Source of the DNA: Hippopus hippopus | Lineage: Eukaryota; Mollusca; Bivalvia; Cardiida; Cardiidae | Length of the DNA: 64,000 nt | Assembly (NCBI GenBank): GCA_946811185.2 | Contig: OX328099.1 | Coordinates: forward strand, 17,511,859 to 17,575,858 | Reading direction: 5' to 3' | Shown: positions 40,900 through 50,772 of the stretch, piece by piece | Numbering within the stretch: position 1 is the stretch's first letter | Layout: each line of letters starts with the position of its first letter | The notes under the pieces: model-generated | What the model was told of the DNA's origin: nothing | Databases searched by the model: none | The model's input: the letters and a program-made list of their open reading frames with translations, nothing else | Made by a program: the position numbers and the translations under genes

Positions 40900-41170
40900 T
40901 GGCAATGCTTTGTATTTTTGCAGACGGTGTAGATTATGATTAACCTTTACAATATATGCAGTCTGATCTCTGATTTGCTGTCAAATGTTTTTCTGGATAT
41001 CTTTCAGACTAGTTAAAATGATGACTAGAACTTTCATGTCCACTGAAAGTTACCAATGAATTAAATACTGAAAGATGAAGAGACAGTTTTGTAACAAGTT
41101 AGAATAAAGTAGTGGACTGTGTAGATCAGTTCTATGCAGTCTGATCTTGATCTACCCTATAGATCTATAA
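40900..41170 (+). mobile_element. Two family B fragments
   Basis: At 40920-40985 GACGGTGTAGATTATGATTA and GCAGTCTGATCTCTGATTTG are one worn dyad. At 41108-41163 GTGGACTGTGTAGATCAGTT and GCAGTCTGATCTTGATCTAC are a second, with its loop deleted. Confidence 0.5.
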
Positions 41171-41228
41171 GGAAAGAGTGTAAGACTTTATTTGACCAAA
41201 AAGTTAAATTTCACCATTTCAGAAACCT

Positions 41229-41983
41229 TTAACTCTTTATACCCCCGTCACACCAGACTCGTTCTCACTCTGTTATGAAATTTTTGGCCAAACGGACTTG
41301 GACTGTGTTTGGATGAAGTGGACGTAATAGCAACCTTTTAGGATCTGTTTACAAACTTAATGGACAGGTTAGGATGGGAAGGGTGCTCCAGAACTTTGAA
41401 CCTGCTCAAAATTTTTTGACGTCCATCCTGTCCTGTAATAAGAGTGACAGTGTACCTAAAATGAGATGGACGTACTACAAACCAAACTGCCGTACTTCGA
41501 TCTTATTAGAGACGCGGTGCAGTGGAGCATCAATTGTCAGTGTGTTTGCATTTTACCGAACGAAATTGCGTGTCCTATCCTGACTGCAGCCCGTTTTACG
41601 ATTTTGTTGAACGGGGTAAGACTTTCTAACAACAGGTTTGGTGAGACAAGGGCTTAAGACATTATCAAGCCAAAATTACATGTTCAACCCCGACTGTAAC
41701 CCGTTTTCCGATTATGTCAGGACGGGGTAAGACGTTCTAAGAACTAGTTTGGTGTGACAGGGGCTTTACCAAATGACAAACTTTTAGGCATGTCAAAATT
41801 GAAAGCATTTGCAGACAACATATTAGACATGCCTCAAACAAATGGATTTGTCTTTCAAAGGATAGAAAAGATTGTGGAAAAAGGAGAAAATGCTGCTTAC
41901 CAGCATTTTATCCTTTTCCCACAATGTTTTTAAAAGCTGTTGTTTGCAGGATCATCAAAACTCAGGATTGTTTGGCACAGTTC
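41229..41983 (-). mobile_element. Family A MITE split by another DNA element (A49)
   Basis: The terminus TTTAACTCTTTA (41229-41240) is separated from TTTACCAAATGACAAACTTT (41765) by the element at 41240-41763. The rest is normal, with axis GCTGCTTACCAGC, and ends GGATTGTTTGGCACAG. Confidence 0.82.
41240..41763. mobile_element. CCCCYGTCACACC-ended element nested in A49
   Basis: ACCCCCGTCACACCAGACTC at the left and the complement of the right end, CCCCTGTCACACCAAACTAG, are inverted. CTTTA flanks both sides (41235-41239 and 41764-41768). The right end is present twice: an inner copy at about 41567-41655 (CCCGTTTTACGATTTTGTTG to TTTGGTGAGACAAGGGCTT) and the outer copy at 41690-41767. Non-coding, 524 bp. 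Confidence 0.8.
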
Positions 41984-42013
41984 AGCAGTATGCAAATGTG
42001 GTAATGTGTATGG

Positions 42014-42233
42014 CTCTTTCCCAAAGGAAAAAAAAGCTTAGACCGGTCCATATTGAAAGCATTTGATGACAAACTGAATATTGCAATGACGAGAAAAGTT
42101 TTATTTGAAAGGGTAGAAAACATTGTGGGAAAAGAAGAAAATGCTGGTTACAAGCATTTTCTCCTTTTCCCATGTTTTTCCAAAGCCTTCTTTCTTAGGG
42201 TTGTCTTTAATTGGCATTCCATGGTAAAGGGAT
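42014..42233 (-). mobile_element. Family A MITE (A50)
   Basis: CTCTTTCCCAAAGGAAAAAA then AGACCGGTCCATATTGAAAG starts the copy and CCATGGTAAAGGG ends it. The core axis is GCTGGTTACAAGC. Confidence 0.82.
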
Positions 42234-42557
42234 AGAGCAACAGTAGGGCTGAGAGAAGCCTTTCATTGAGATTTGATAGAGGTGATGTTATCTCTCCCAT
42301 CTTGTAAGAAAACTCATCAAGATCCCTATCTCTTGCTGTTTAAAGGCTCATCAGAACGGGCTGACTTGGCTTATCATTATGTAACTGTTTTTGATTTACA
42401 TGTAATTGCTATTGTGGTGGTCTCAAGCATAGAACATGGAGCAGTTAATTTACCATGATGTTCTCTATGAGTTTGGAGAAAAAAAGTATCATAGTTTTTA
42501 CAAACGAAAGAGAGCTATGTATTTTTAGCTTATGGTACACATAGATAGAGCAACTTC
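42234..42557. other. Unassigned spacer
   Basis: No supported feature. Confidence 0.3.
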
Positions 42558-42558
42558 A

Positions 42559-42772
42559 GGGTCTGTCTGTATTCATGAACCATTCTTAAAAAGGTTCTTA
42601 ATCTTATGCTCCAGAATTTTCCAAATTTGAAAATAACACAAACTTCTGATTGGCTTAACCATTTGATTTAGCCAGTCAGAAGTTGTATAACTTTCACTTT
42701 TAGAAAATCTTGGAGAGTAAGACTAATGGAACATTTTTAAGAATGGTTGGTGAATACAGACCAGGGTGTTCT
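42559..42772. mobile_element. Fold-back MITE with about 55-bp inverted ends
   Basis: GGTCTGTCTGTATTCATGAA at the left and the complement of the right end GGTCTGTATTCACCAACCAT share CCATTCTTAAAAA and continue into a TCTTA...CTCCAGAATTTTC pairing. An inner dyad, CTTCTGATTGGC with GCCAGTCAGAAG, sits in the middle (42641-42675). CAGG may be the target duplication. Confidence 0.8.
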
Positions 42773-42968
42773 TAGCCTGGCATTCAGGCCCTGCATTTAG
42801 GTCATTCTAATAAACAAGGTACACAACTTTAGTAAACTCACAGAAATATGTGTTGTTATTTACCCTTCATCTGAAATATGTTAAATCAGACATTCAGAAC
42901 ATTATACTAGTTTTGCTGTTTGCTGTTTTACTTGATGATTTTTTTTTTTTTCAATAAAAATGCTCTTT

Positions 42969-43122
42969 TTAACTCTTTACCAAATGACAGAATTTTGGAC
43001 TTATCCAAGTTGAAAGCATTTGCAGACGACAAAATAAACGTGACTGAAATGTTGAAACTTGACTTTAGAAGGCTTCTTCCTCTGGTTCATAAAAACCAGG
43101 GATTGTTTGGTAAAGGGTTAAC
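42969..43122 (-). mobile_element. Family A MITE without the central dyad (A51)
   Basis: TTAACTCTTTACCAAATGAC starts the copy and TTTGGTAAAGGGTTAA ends it. GAAACTTGACTTTAGAAGGC joins the two arms directly, so the complete dyad is deleted. Both termini are intact. Confidence 0.88.
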
Positions 43123-43449
43123 GGACTGATAGCAGTCTAGGGTGTTCTCAGCCATCTTCTTTAGGGGCAACTTTCAATTTACTGTGAATATATTTGATTT
43201 TGCAGCTGACATTAGCCAACTTTTTTACTTTGATAGGACAGCTACTATTATGAAAAGGCAAAGGATTTAATTGCACAAAAAAAAAAACAGAGCACCAATC
43301 TGTTTTTAACTCTTATGTGTTGCTGTTTGCTTTTGGCCATGTCTGCTTTGTCCAGGCACCACGTCAGGGCAACTCCGCCACCTAATACAGCGTCAAAAAT
43401 AAAAGATCACATAGACCTGAGACATACATCACTCTCAGCTAGAATTTCC
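43123..43449. other. Unassigned spacer
   Basis: The first 25 bp resemble the flank at 42766-42790 (AGGGTGTTCTTAGCC against AGGGTGTTCTCAGCC). A-run at 43277. No gene supported. Confidence 0.3.
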
Positions 43450-43593
43450 ATCTGTCAGATTTCAAAAAAACAAATTGTTGGAAGAGAAACCATTGCTCTG
43501 GCTGTTAACCAGCATTTTCTTCTTTTCTTGCAATGTTTCAAAAGTCTTCTGATCCAGGGTCAGTAAAATTTAGGATTGTGTGGCAAAGGATTT
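43450..43593 (-). mobile_element. Family A MITE, 5' part missing (A52)
   Basis: The right half-core GTTAACCAGCATTTTCTTCT and the arm to GTGTGGCAAAGGATTTAG are present. Confidence 0.7.
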
Positions 43594-43818
43594 AGTCTCT
43601 ATAAAACAACAAAATTATAGACCTGTCCTAATTCAAAGCTTTGGCAAACAAGAAATTAAAAGTGATTCCATTGATGTAATTTCTCTTTGAAAGATAAAAA
43701 TGATTGTGAGAAAAGGAGAAGATGCTAGTTACGGACAATTTCTTCTTTTTTTCTTTTTACAAAGTATTCAGAAGCCTTCCTTCCTGGGGTTATTAAAATT
43801 TAGGATTGTCTTCATGGG
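43590..43818 (-). mobile_element. Family A MITE, diverged (A53)
   Basis: TTAGTCTCTATAAAACAACA starts the copy and GGATTGTCTTCATGGG ends it. The core has drifted (GAAGATGCTAGTTACGGACA). Confidence 0.72.
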
Positions 43819-44117
43819 TGAATCAAATGAAAAAAAATGAAAAATGAGAAATATTCCTTCACAAGCCATGTTCTGTCTTCTTCTTGGCTCTTGTTCTTGA
43901 TTGATAAATGGCAAATGTTACGGAAAGTTTCTCCTATATTTAATTACTTATTTACCTTGCCCTGTCAGGTACTATTGTACTTGCTGCTGTTAACACAGCT
44001 CTCAAATGTTACCAGGGATTGATATATTAATTATCAACCATTCACCACTTACCTTAGCTGATTGCTTTTTCCCTCCAGGGAAATGAATGCAGCAGGTACT
44101 GTCTGTCCGGACAAGTT
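43819..44117. other. Unassigned spacer
   Basis: No supported feature. Confidence 0.3.
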
Positions 44118-44330
44118 TTAACTCTTTCACTACTGAATAGATAAATTGCGTTTTCTCAAAGGCTAAAAATACATTTCCTCTGCTAGATCAAGAGACATTT
44201 TGGTCATAACCTAGAATATAGCAGTGGACAGTGTAGATCAGAGATTAGACTGCACATTCTGTGCAGTCTGATCTTGTTCTACACTGTCCACAAAAGCTTC
44301 TGGTGTTGTCTATGGTGTGGAAAGAGTTAA
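44118..44330 (+). mobile_element. Family B1 element, full length
   Basis: TTAACTCTTTCACTACTGAA starts it and GGAAAGAGTTAA ends it. The dyad is AGTGTAGATCAGAGATTAGA and AGTCTGATCTTGTTCTACAC around CTGCACATTCTGTGC, flanked by GTGGACAG and CTGTCCAC. The same structure recurs at 52791, 54858 (inverted) and 58742. Confidence 0.9.
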
Positions 44331-45072
44331 CATTTTCCTTGAATGTGATTTTGGACATTTGGAACTTTATTTTGATAATTTTCTTTCAGTTGGAAATGAC
44401 CATAAGTTAACAGTAGGATTTCATACTTTTCAAATGTTTGAAGTAGTTGGTGGCAGCTATTATATAAATATTCTAGTACACTCATTGTCAGCACCATTTG
44501 AAACATCAGTCCTGCAGTAAAAGTCTCCATGTAAAGTGTTAAAGGGGAAAATGCCCATAATATGCAATGCAATGCCTTCTTTTGCCACAGCAGAGCTTCA
44601 GATTGACAGTTACAACATTAATCCCTCCGATATATAAAGTTTATCCAATCACGTTCTCGATAGACAGATATGATTGGTACCCATTTTTCTTTAAATAAAA
44701 CCGATAGAACCCGATACCCAGTCTAGTTTCAGTTTACAATATCCGGTTATCAGACTCGAGACGAACATCGAACTTTTTTTCAAAAGCTCTCATCCAGTCA
44801 AACGGAAGTCAGTTGGAGATACTACTGGTAAAAAATGAAAAAAATATTTTGAAATAACGATCGTTTGCTAATAATAACATTAAGGGAAAACTTTTTCAAA
44901 TATAATTCAAATCAATATTTTGTAGCATTAGCAGACGACACTTACTGTGACTGTCGTCTCGTCACGGCATATTATTTGCTCTTTCAACAGCCCTCCATGT
45001 AGATCTACAATTTCCACTAAGATTTAAACGGCCGATATGTTCGTACAGGGTAAATTCGTATTATGACCTACA
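44331..45072. other. Unique stretch with promoter-like features
   Basis: At 44645-44655 ATCCAATCACG is CCAAT-box-like, and at 44691-44699 TAAATAAAA is a loose TATA-like motif. Downstream sequence to about 44830 is repeat-free and relatively CpG-rich (CTCGAGACGAACATCG), ending at a donor-like ACTG|GTAAAAA. It might be a promoter and non-coding first exon; nothing proves this. Confidence 0.25.
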
Positions 45073-45150
45073 CTGTATGAAACTTTGTGAGAGAAGAAAT
45101 TGCTTAATTTGGGCAATTTCTCCGTTTCCCAAAATGTTTTCCTTAAAAGA
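45073..45150 (+). mobile_element. Family A variant core (A54)
   Basis: TTTGTGAGAGAAGAAATTGC and GGGCAATTTCTCCGTTTCCC form a dyad like that of A42, then CAAAATGTTTTCC. Arms are not recognisable. Confidence 0.55.
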
Positions 45151-45390
45151 ATTTTCTGTATCTGTAGAATCCGAAATTTGTTTTGGAAATGTTATAGTTT
45201 AAGTTTGACCCATGGTTTTGAAAAATGACCCCTCAAATTCCTGCTAGATGGGTCATGTGGCCCACAGGCAGTGAAAACAATCTGAAGCTCTGCCACAGTG
45301 CTATTCAATTTCAAAAAATTAAAGGTTGACCTATGCTGCTCACTCCTTTAATAAGACTCACTGCTTTAATAAGACTTTTTCATGCTCTTT

Positions 45391-45675
45391 TTTTTTATCC
45401 CCTGCCGAAGGCGGAGGGATATAGGTTTAGCATTGTCCGTCCGTTCGTCCGTCCTTCCATCTGTCCGTCCGTCCATCTGTCCGTCCGGGAGAATATCTCC
45501 AATACCATTGGACGGAATTTCGTGAAACTTTATACATGTGTACAATAACCCATTCCGCCGAGGTATTTTTTGTTTTTTTGATTCGATGAAAAATGGCCGA
45601 CTGGGAGCGATTTTAAGTTATGCAGTCAAGTAAATTTTTTGGCAGGGGATATCATTTCAACTAAATTGCTTGTTA
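45391..45675 (+). repeat. Repeat H1, short form
   Basis: ATCCCCTGCCGAAGGCGGAG is the palindromic head, followed by GGGATATAGGTTTAGCATTG and a long TCCGTCCGTCC tract (45437-45490). It ends GGGGATATCATTTCAACTAA then ATTGCTTGTTAT. It matches 19990-20972 except that about 700 bp are missing. Confidence 0.82.
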
Positions 45676-45990
45676 TACCCCCGCAAAACGAATGTTTTCG
45701 GGGGTATACTGGAATCAGCCTGTCTGTCCGTCCGTCCGTGTGTCTGTCCGTGTGTACAAAATACTAGTAATTTTGTGGTGCAAACTCCTCCTACAGTTTT
45801 GCTGCTATTGTATTGAAAGTTTGTTGATACATTGATCGTATACTGAAGTTGTGCAAGACGCAGTTTTCAATCATCTACTCCATATGATTCAAGGGTAATC
45901 TCCCCTTGAACTTAGAAAATTTTTTGTTAAATTGCCTGTTTCTGTCAAAGCGCTGGCGGGGGTATTAAGTCACATTCAGTGACAGCTCTA
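45676..45990 (+). repeat. Repeat H2 (ACCCCCGCAAAACG head), abutting H1
   Basis: The head ACCCCCGCAAAACGAATGTT then TTCGGGGGTATA is a palindrome. A GTCTGTCCGTCCGTCC tract follows, then a body with TTTGTGGTGCAAACTCCTCC and the end GCGCTGGCGGGGGTATTAAG. Same plan as H1 but different sequence. Confidence 0.78.
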
Positions 45991-46239
45991 GTTCATTCAA
46001 TATTTCTCAAAGGTTTCCAGGAAAGTATTTTCTGTTCCTTTGAAAAATGTTTCTTGGTTTCAATTTCATTAGTTTTAATTTCGTCCAAAAATAAGCCTGT
46101 GCAGGGTAATGAGTAATATGTTGAAGCCCACAGGGTGCTGAGTTGGTGATTCATGATCATTTTCTACCAGATATTAAGTCATAAAGTCCCAAGCTTTGCA
46201 ATGTCAAGGACTTTGTAGTCAGAATGAATCACAAAATGA

Positions 46240-46327
46240 GAACAACAGTGAAAATCCAAGATGAGATTGCACATTCTGTGCAGTCTGATTGTGAACCACA
46301 CTCTCTGCAGTAGAAACTGCTGTTTAA
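46240..46327 (+). mobile_element. Family B fragment abutting A55
   Basis: GTGAAAATCCAAGATGAGAT and GCAGTCTGATTGTGAACCAC form the dyad. The arm ends at TTTAACC where the next element starts. Confidence 0.6.
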
Positions 46328-46554
46328 CCGTTTACCAAAAAATCCCGTCTTTTCATGACCCTGAAAAAGGAGGCTTTTGAAAACATTATGGGAAAAGGAG
46401 AAAATGCTGGTAACCAGCATTTTCTCCCTTTCTCACAATGTTTTTTACCCTATCAAAGACAGAAATCATCATTTAAGATATATTTGATTTGTTGTCTGCA
46501 AATGCTTTCAATTTAATCAATATTCTAAAATTTTGTCGACTGATAAAGAGTTAA
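46324..46554 (+). mobile_element. Family A MITE (A55), first of an A-B3-A chain
   Basis: TTAACCGTTTACCAAAAAAT starts the copy and CTGATAAAGAGTTAA ends it. The core axis is GCTGGTAACCAGC with a complete inner stem. Confidence 0.92.
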
Positions 46555-46783
46555 AAGGCACACTGAGGGTAAACACTTTCAGTGCCAAGTGTTATAAACT
46601 CAACTTCTGTTGACAGCTGAAAATACAATCCATTGAAACTTGAAAAGATTTTTACCTCACAGGCATAGCTCATCAAGAGGGCAGTATAGATACAAGATCA
46701 GAGTGAACATTCTGTGCAGTCTGATCTTGATCTATGCTGTCCACAGAAGCCCCAGGTTTCAACAATGGCATTGAAAAGGTTAA
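46555..46783 (+). mobile_element. Family B3 element between two A copies
   Basis: AACACTTTCAGTGCCAAGTG lies near its start and GGCATTGAAAAGGTTAA ends it. The dyad has TAGATACAAGATCAGAGTGA and CAGTCTGATCTTGATCTATG around ACATTCTGTG. Confidence 0.85.
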
Positions 46784-47008
46784 CCTCGTACCACACAATC
46801 CCAACTTTTACCGAGCCTGAAAGAAAGTGCTTTCGAAAACATTGTGGGTAAAGGAGAAAATTCCGGTAACCGGCATTTTCTCCTTTTCCCACAATGTTTT
46901 CTACCCAATCAAAGACAGAAATCAGCAATTCAGCAACATTTAATTTGTTGTCTGTAAATACTTTCAATTTGGTCAAGTGCAAAATTTTGTTGTTTGGTAA
47001 AGAGTTAA
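46780..47008 (+). mobile_element. Family A MITE (A56), end of chain
   Basis: TTAACCTCGTACCACACAAT starts the copy and TTTGGTAAAGAGTTAA ends it. The core carries two paired changes near the axis (ATTCCGGTAACCGGCATT): C for T on one side and G for A on the other keep the stem closed. Confidence 0.92.
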
Positions 47009-47447
47009 TTGGTTTTCCAGAATCACAGTGATATGGAAAACCACTTTGTTTTTTTCTCCCCTCCTCAGGGGGGGTACTATGATACTTTTCAGGTGATTGA
47101 TTCTGCAAAGCCTGCAAGTCTCATCAGGCTTAATTTGAAAAGACATATCTGGCTAACTAGAAACAAACATCCCTTTTTGTTTCATTGTTTATGTGCCCGT
47201 GTGCTGAAAAAGTTATCGGTTTTACCTAAGTGAGCTTATATCGAAGGGAAACAACTACAATTTCATGTCAAACCTTTACAGATTTTCCTCCCTTCCTATT
47301 TCTCCCACAATGATTCTTTTGTTGAGTTTTCCTTTTCACATACTCATTAACAAAGAGTGAATTAACTTTTATGTCTCAAGAAAATTTCAGGACCAACTGT
47401 CTAAAATATTGTGGTAGATAAATAAAAAAGCTGATAAAAAAAAAATG
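47009..47447. other. Unassigned spacer
   Basis: An open frame at 47009-47233 has no splice context. No repeat recognised. Confidence 0.3.
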
Positions 47448-47566
47448 ACTCTGAAAAGGACTTGTGTAAAGAACTGGTGAAAGAAACTACAGTAACATGT
47501 GGATAGGTGCACTGGCAGCTGAGATATGTCTGAAATGATGTCGACTCAGTGTTGAACATTAACCTT
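47448..47566 (+). mobile_element. SINE 3' fragment
   Basis: AAAGAACTGGTGAAAGAAAC, GGATAGGTGCACTGGCAGCT and GAGATATGTCTGAAATGATG match the SINE 3' body and tail. Confidence 0.6.
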
Positions 47567-47618
47567 TCAGTAATTTATGAACTTAATCCTTTCATCACAC
47601 TTTTTTTTTTAATTTCAG

Positions 47619-47699
47619 ATCTCATTGTGTGTATATATCTTAACTGGAAAATAATATATATTGGAGGATTGTTAACAGCTCAAACATTATGGTGTGAAA
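47619..47699 (+). CDS. Candidate internal exon, unknown protein
   Basis: This has the best splice context in the window: a long pyrimidine tract with AATTTCAG to the left and GAAA|GTAAGTATG to the right. Of the three frames only one is open through all 81 bases. It reads LIVCIYLNWKIIYIGGLLTA then QTLWCE, with two bases of a split codon at the start and one at the end. The hydrophobic stretch could be a membrane segment or a buried helix. The outgoing phase fits the candidate terminal exon at 55284. Confidence 0.45.
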
Positions 47700-47752
47700 G
47701 TAAGTATGCTATTTTCAACCCTAATAAAAGTGGGCATAATTTAATTATGTAC

Positions 47753-47988
47753 TGAACCTTTTACGAGACAGCCCCAGGTTTTAACAATCATGAGGAAAAG
47801 GGTTTTTGAAAACATTGTGGAAAAAGGAGAAAATGCTGGTAACCAGCATTTTCTCCTTTTCCCACAATGTCTTCAACCCTTTTTAAAGGCAAATCTTATC
47901 AAATGAGTCATAGATTTAATTTGTCCATTGCAAATGACTTTAATTCAGACAAATCCAAAATCTTGTCATCTGGCAAGGCTGTTTAGGC
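47753..47988 (+). mobile_element. Family A MITE (A57)
   Basis: TGAACCTTTTACGAGACAGC starts the copy and CATCTGGCAAGGCTG ends it. The core is nearly perfect at about 47808-47873. Confidence 0.88.
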
Positions 47989-48002
47989 CATAATATTTCA
48001 TA

Positions 48003-48052
48003 AAATAACAGACAGTGTTGATCTTGATCTGCATTGTCTGGTAGAAGGATTA
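48003..48052 (+). mobile_element. Family B core fragment
   Basis: GACAGTGTTGATCTTGATCT then GCATTGTCTGG is a collapsed dyad with the middle deleted. Confidence 0.4.
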
Positions 48053-48113
48053 TTATTAAAGAAAAGCTGTGACAGGGAAAATTTGTTTCTCAACACCAAG
48101 ATATTTGTTGCCA

Positions 48114-48316
48114 TAAACTCTTTCCACATTACTAATTTTGAGACTTGTCGAAACTGAAAGCATTTTCTGGATTATCAAACAAAATGTAGATGAAGTGATG
48201 GTTTTTGTCTCTGAATTGGTAGTACATATTGTTTGAAAAGCCTTTTCCAACAGTGTTTTCAAAAGGCCTTTACTTCAGGGTTGTTAAAACTCTTGGCTAT
48301 GTGTGGTAAAAGATTA
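48114..48316 (-). mobile_element. Family A MITE, core lost (A58)
   Basis: TAAACTCTTTCCACATTACT starts the copy and GTGTGGTAAAAGATTAA ends it. CATATTGTTTGAAAAGCCTT replaces most of the dyad. Confidence 0.78.
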
Positions 48317-48541
48317 ACCCTTTACCACACAGCAAAATTTTAGGCTCATCCATATTGAAGGAATTTATAGATGACAATTCAAATTTTTTTCAAATGATAG
48401 TATCTGCCTCGAGAACATACAAAAGATTGCGAGAAACAGAGAAAATGCTGGTTACCAGTGTTTTCTCCTTTTCCCACAGTGTTTTCAAAACCCTTCTTTC
48501 TCAGGGTTGTTAAAATTTGGGATTATGTGGTAAAGGGTTAA
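48313..48541 (-). mobile_element. Family A MITE (A59)
   Basis: TTAACCCTTTACCACACAGC starts the copy and TATGTGGTAAAGGGTTAA ends it. The core axis is GCTGGTTACCAGT. Its last 10 bases form part of the target duplication of the adjacent SINE. Confidence 0.9.
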
Positions 48542-48543
48542 AG

Positions 48544-48849
48544 TTGTTGTGTTGTTGTATGATGTTTAACGCAGTTTTCAACATTATTTCAGTTATATCG
48601 CGGCGGCCAGTGCACTTATCCATGCTTTCCTGGAGTCTCTTTTACCAGTACTCCACACAATTTTCTTTCCAAGCCACTGGCTGCTTCCCCACATAACCAT
48701 CGTCGAAACAATGGTCAGTGGTGGGAGAAGAATGAATCGTAATGACTATCATCAATCCTCGGAAAGAAATTGGCCGGGCCAGGGATCAAACCTACAACCC
48801 CCTGTTCTCAAGTCCTGCACGCTACCAACTGAGCTACCGGGGCTTGGCA
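48544..48849 (-). mobile_element. tRNA-derived SINE inserted at the end of A59
   Basis: The complement of the right end reads GCCCCGGTAGCTCAGTTGGT, the A-box head; the B-box region is the complement of GGGATCAAACCT. AAAGGGTTAAAG occurs on both sides (48532-48543 and 48850-48861). Since that 12-mer is the family A terminus, the apparent MITE end on the right is a copy made by SINE insertion. Confidence 0.9.
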
Positions 48850-48929
48850 AAAGGGTTAAAGACTCCTGCTCCTAATCTGAGAAATCCCAACAAGAGAAAA
48901 TACCCACATAATCCAGTTTCAAGATGTTT

Positions 48930-49025
48930 GTGGTGAAAATATCTTACCAGATACCAGACAGTGTAAATCAAGACATGAATGCACATTTGTGCAGTCAAAG
49001 CTTTATTTACATTGGCCAACAGGTT
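48930..49025 (+). mobile_element. Family B fragment
   Basis: ACAGTGTAAATCAAGACATG and GTGCAGTCAAAGCTTTATTT then ACATTGGCC form the dyad with a GAATGCACATTTGTGC centre. Confidence 0.55.
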
Positions 49026-49387
49026 GTACAAAGTATTCATATTTATGCAGATTATGGTATTCTTGATTTGCAGGAACTTGCAGTATAAAGCAAGGGATAT
49101 AATTAGATGTAATACAGGAAGATTATGATAGAAAATGTTACCTCCCTTGGATACTTTTATTTGTTTTTTGCTAAGACTTCAGATTTTCTGCGTACTGCTG
49201 GTTTCCTACATAATATTTGTAAATGTATAGATATCATGGTAATAAGATTTTGTCAGAGACAGACAAACAAAGGCTTGGACATGATACGGAAGAATAACTG
49301 AGTACTGAACTGACAGGACAGAACCCTGAAACCTGGTTACTCGTATATTTACAAAACAGAAACTGTTTCGCTGCAAACAATTTCATA
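49026..49387. other. Unassigned spacer
   Basis: No supported feature. Confidence 0.3.
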
Positions 49388-49583
49388 GAAACTCTTTACC
49401 ATACAATCCCAAGAGTTAACAACCTGAAAGAGAAGGGTTTTGAAGACATTGAGGGAAAAGGAAAAAAATGCTGGTGAGCTACCCTATTTAAGACAGAAAT
49501 CATCAATTAAGCTACGTTTTTTTGTTGTCTGCAATGCTTTGAATTTGGTCTTGTCCAAAATTTTGTTGTTTGGTAAGAGTTAA
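49388..49583 (+). mobile_element. Family A MITE with half the core (A60)
   Basis: ACTCTTTACCATACAATCCC starts the copy and TTTGGTAAGAGTTAA ends it. AAAAAATGCTGG leads directly to TGAGCTACCC, so the right half-core is deleted. Confidence 0.85.
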
Positions 49584-49657
49584 CTAAAAATCAAGGAACT
49601 GGTTGGTTGAAGTTCCAGATTAGGTAGCACAGACCTATGATCTATACAATACACAGG

Positions 49658-49837
49658 GTCCCATGGTCTTAAATGAATTGACCCTAAGACTGCAGTCTGT
49701 AATTTCAAGGCTGCATTTGTCCAGAATATGCAATCAAAATGGGCAATGCAGATCAAAGATCAGACTGCAGTCTGATTTTTTATCTACACTGGCCACAAAA
49801 GCAACTAAAGTTCTAAAAGGGGCTCTCAGGGTTAAGA
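49658..49837 (+). mobile_element. Family B2 element
   Basis: ATGCAGATCAAAGATCAGAC and GCAGTCTGATTTTTTATCTA form a dyad with the loop deleted. The end GGCTCTCAGGGTTAA is intact. Confidence 0.78.
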
Positions 49838-49996
49838 TTTCGTTACTGCCAAGACAAGACACCAAAATGAGTGCATTTGGGAAAAAAATGTAGTAGAATG
49901 TCCTAGTAGCTGGTAAAGGTTGATCTGAAATGTGATCATGACAGAGAAACCCAAAGATGATTTCCCAAGGTATTAGAATTACATACAGACTGAAAT

Positions 49997-50140
49997 TAAC
50001 CCTTAGAACACCTAATAAACCAAACAGAAATTTTCATCCTAATTGCAATTTTATGGTTGGTTTTGTGTACAGTGTTTCAGCCAAGGAGACAGTGTAGATC
50101 AAAGATCAGGCTGCACGTTTTGTGTCTTGGACTCACATGT
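49997..50140 (+). mobile_element. Family B2 element, truncated in its dyad
   Basis: TTAACCCTTAGAACACCTAA starts it. GACAGTGTAGATCAAAGATC reaches GCTGCACGTTTTGTG and then the element stops, so the right half is lost. Confidence 0.72.
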
Positions 50141-50569
50141 GCACTCATTAAGCCAGTTCAGAAATCTATTGATGTTGTCTGAATTACGCATGTGTAGACA
50201 TAACAGTATTAGGTTATTGGGTTATTTGGTAATGCTTAGAGAAAAATTAAATTACCAAACAGTACAAAAAAAGGATCATCCCTGTCATATTACTTTGCTA
50301 CTGGTTTGAATAAAGGCCCCAGAGTATTGACTGGCAGTAGCAATGCTTGTATTTTGGTGTCAAAAAGTGCAAGCAAATAGGCCTACAGGTGCCTTTGGAA
50401 TAAACATGATTGTGCACAATTTTTACCAATCACAAATGACCATTTATTCATTTGATTGTATCGTTACCAAAAAAGTAGGTCAGAAGCCAGTGCATTCAGT
50501 TATGCAGTAGAAAAAAAAACACCATTCCCTTGACAGTAAACCATCCTACTCCGTACAAGGTTTTGACAG
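50141..50569. other. Unassigned spacer
   Basis: No supported feature. Confidence 0.3.
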
Positions 50570-50772
50570 TTAACTGTTAGAGCCCGAAAATAAACCTAAC
50601 AGACATTTTCAGTTTGGAAATGAGACCTAAATAATTGCCATTTTGAAATTGCTCATGTCCAGAATATCTCAGCAAAGCCGGCAGTGGATATCATAGATTG
50701 CGTATTTAGTGCAGTTTGATCTTGACCTCCACCAGCCACAACTACAGTTAAAAGTTGTGACAGACACTTTAA
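50570..50772 (+). mobile_element. Family B2 element joined to A61
   Basis: TTAACTGTTAGAGCCCGAAA starts it; GGCAGTGGATATCATAGATT and GCAGTTTGATCTTGACCTCC form a worn dyad; the end is GACAGACACTTTAA, shared with the next element. Confidence 0.75.
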
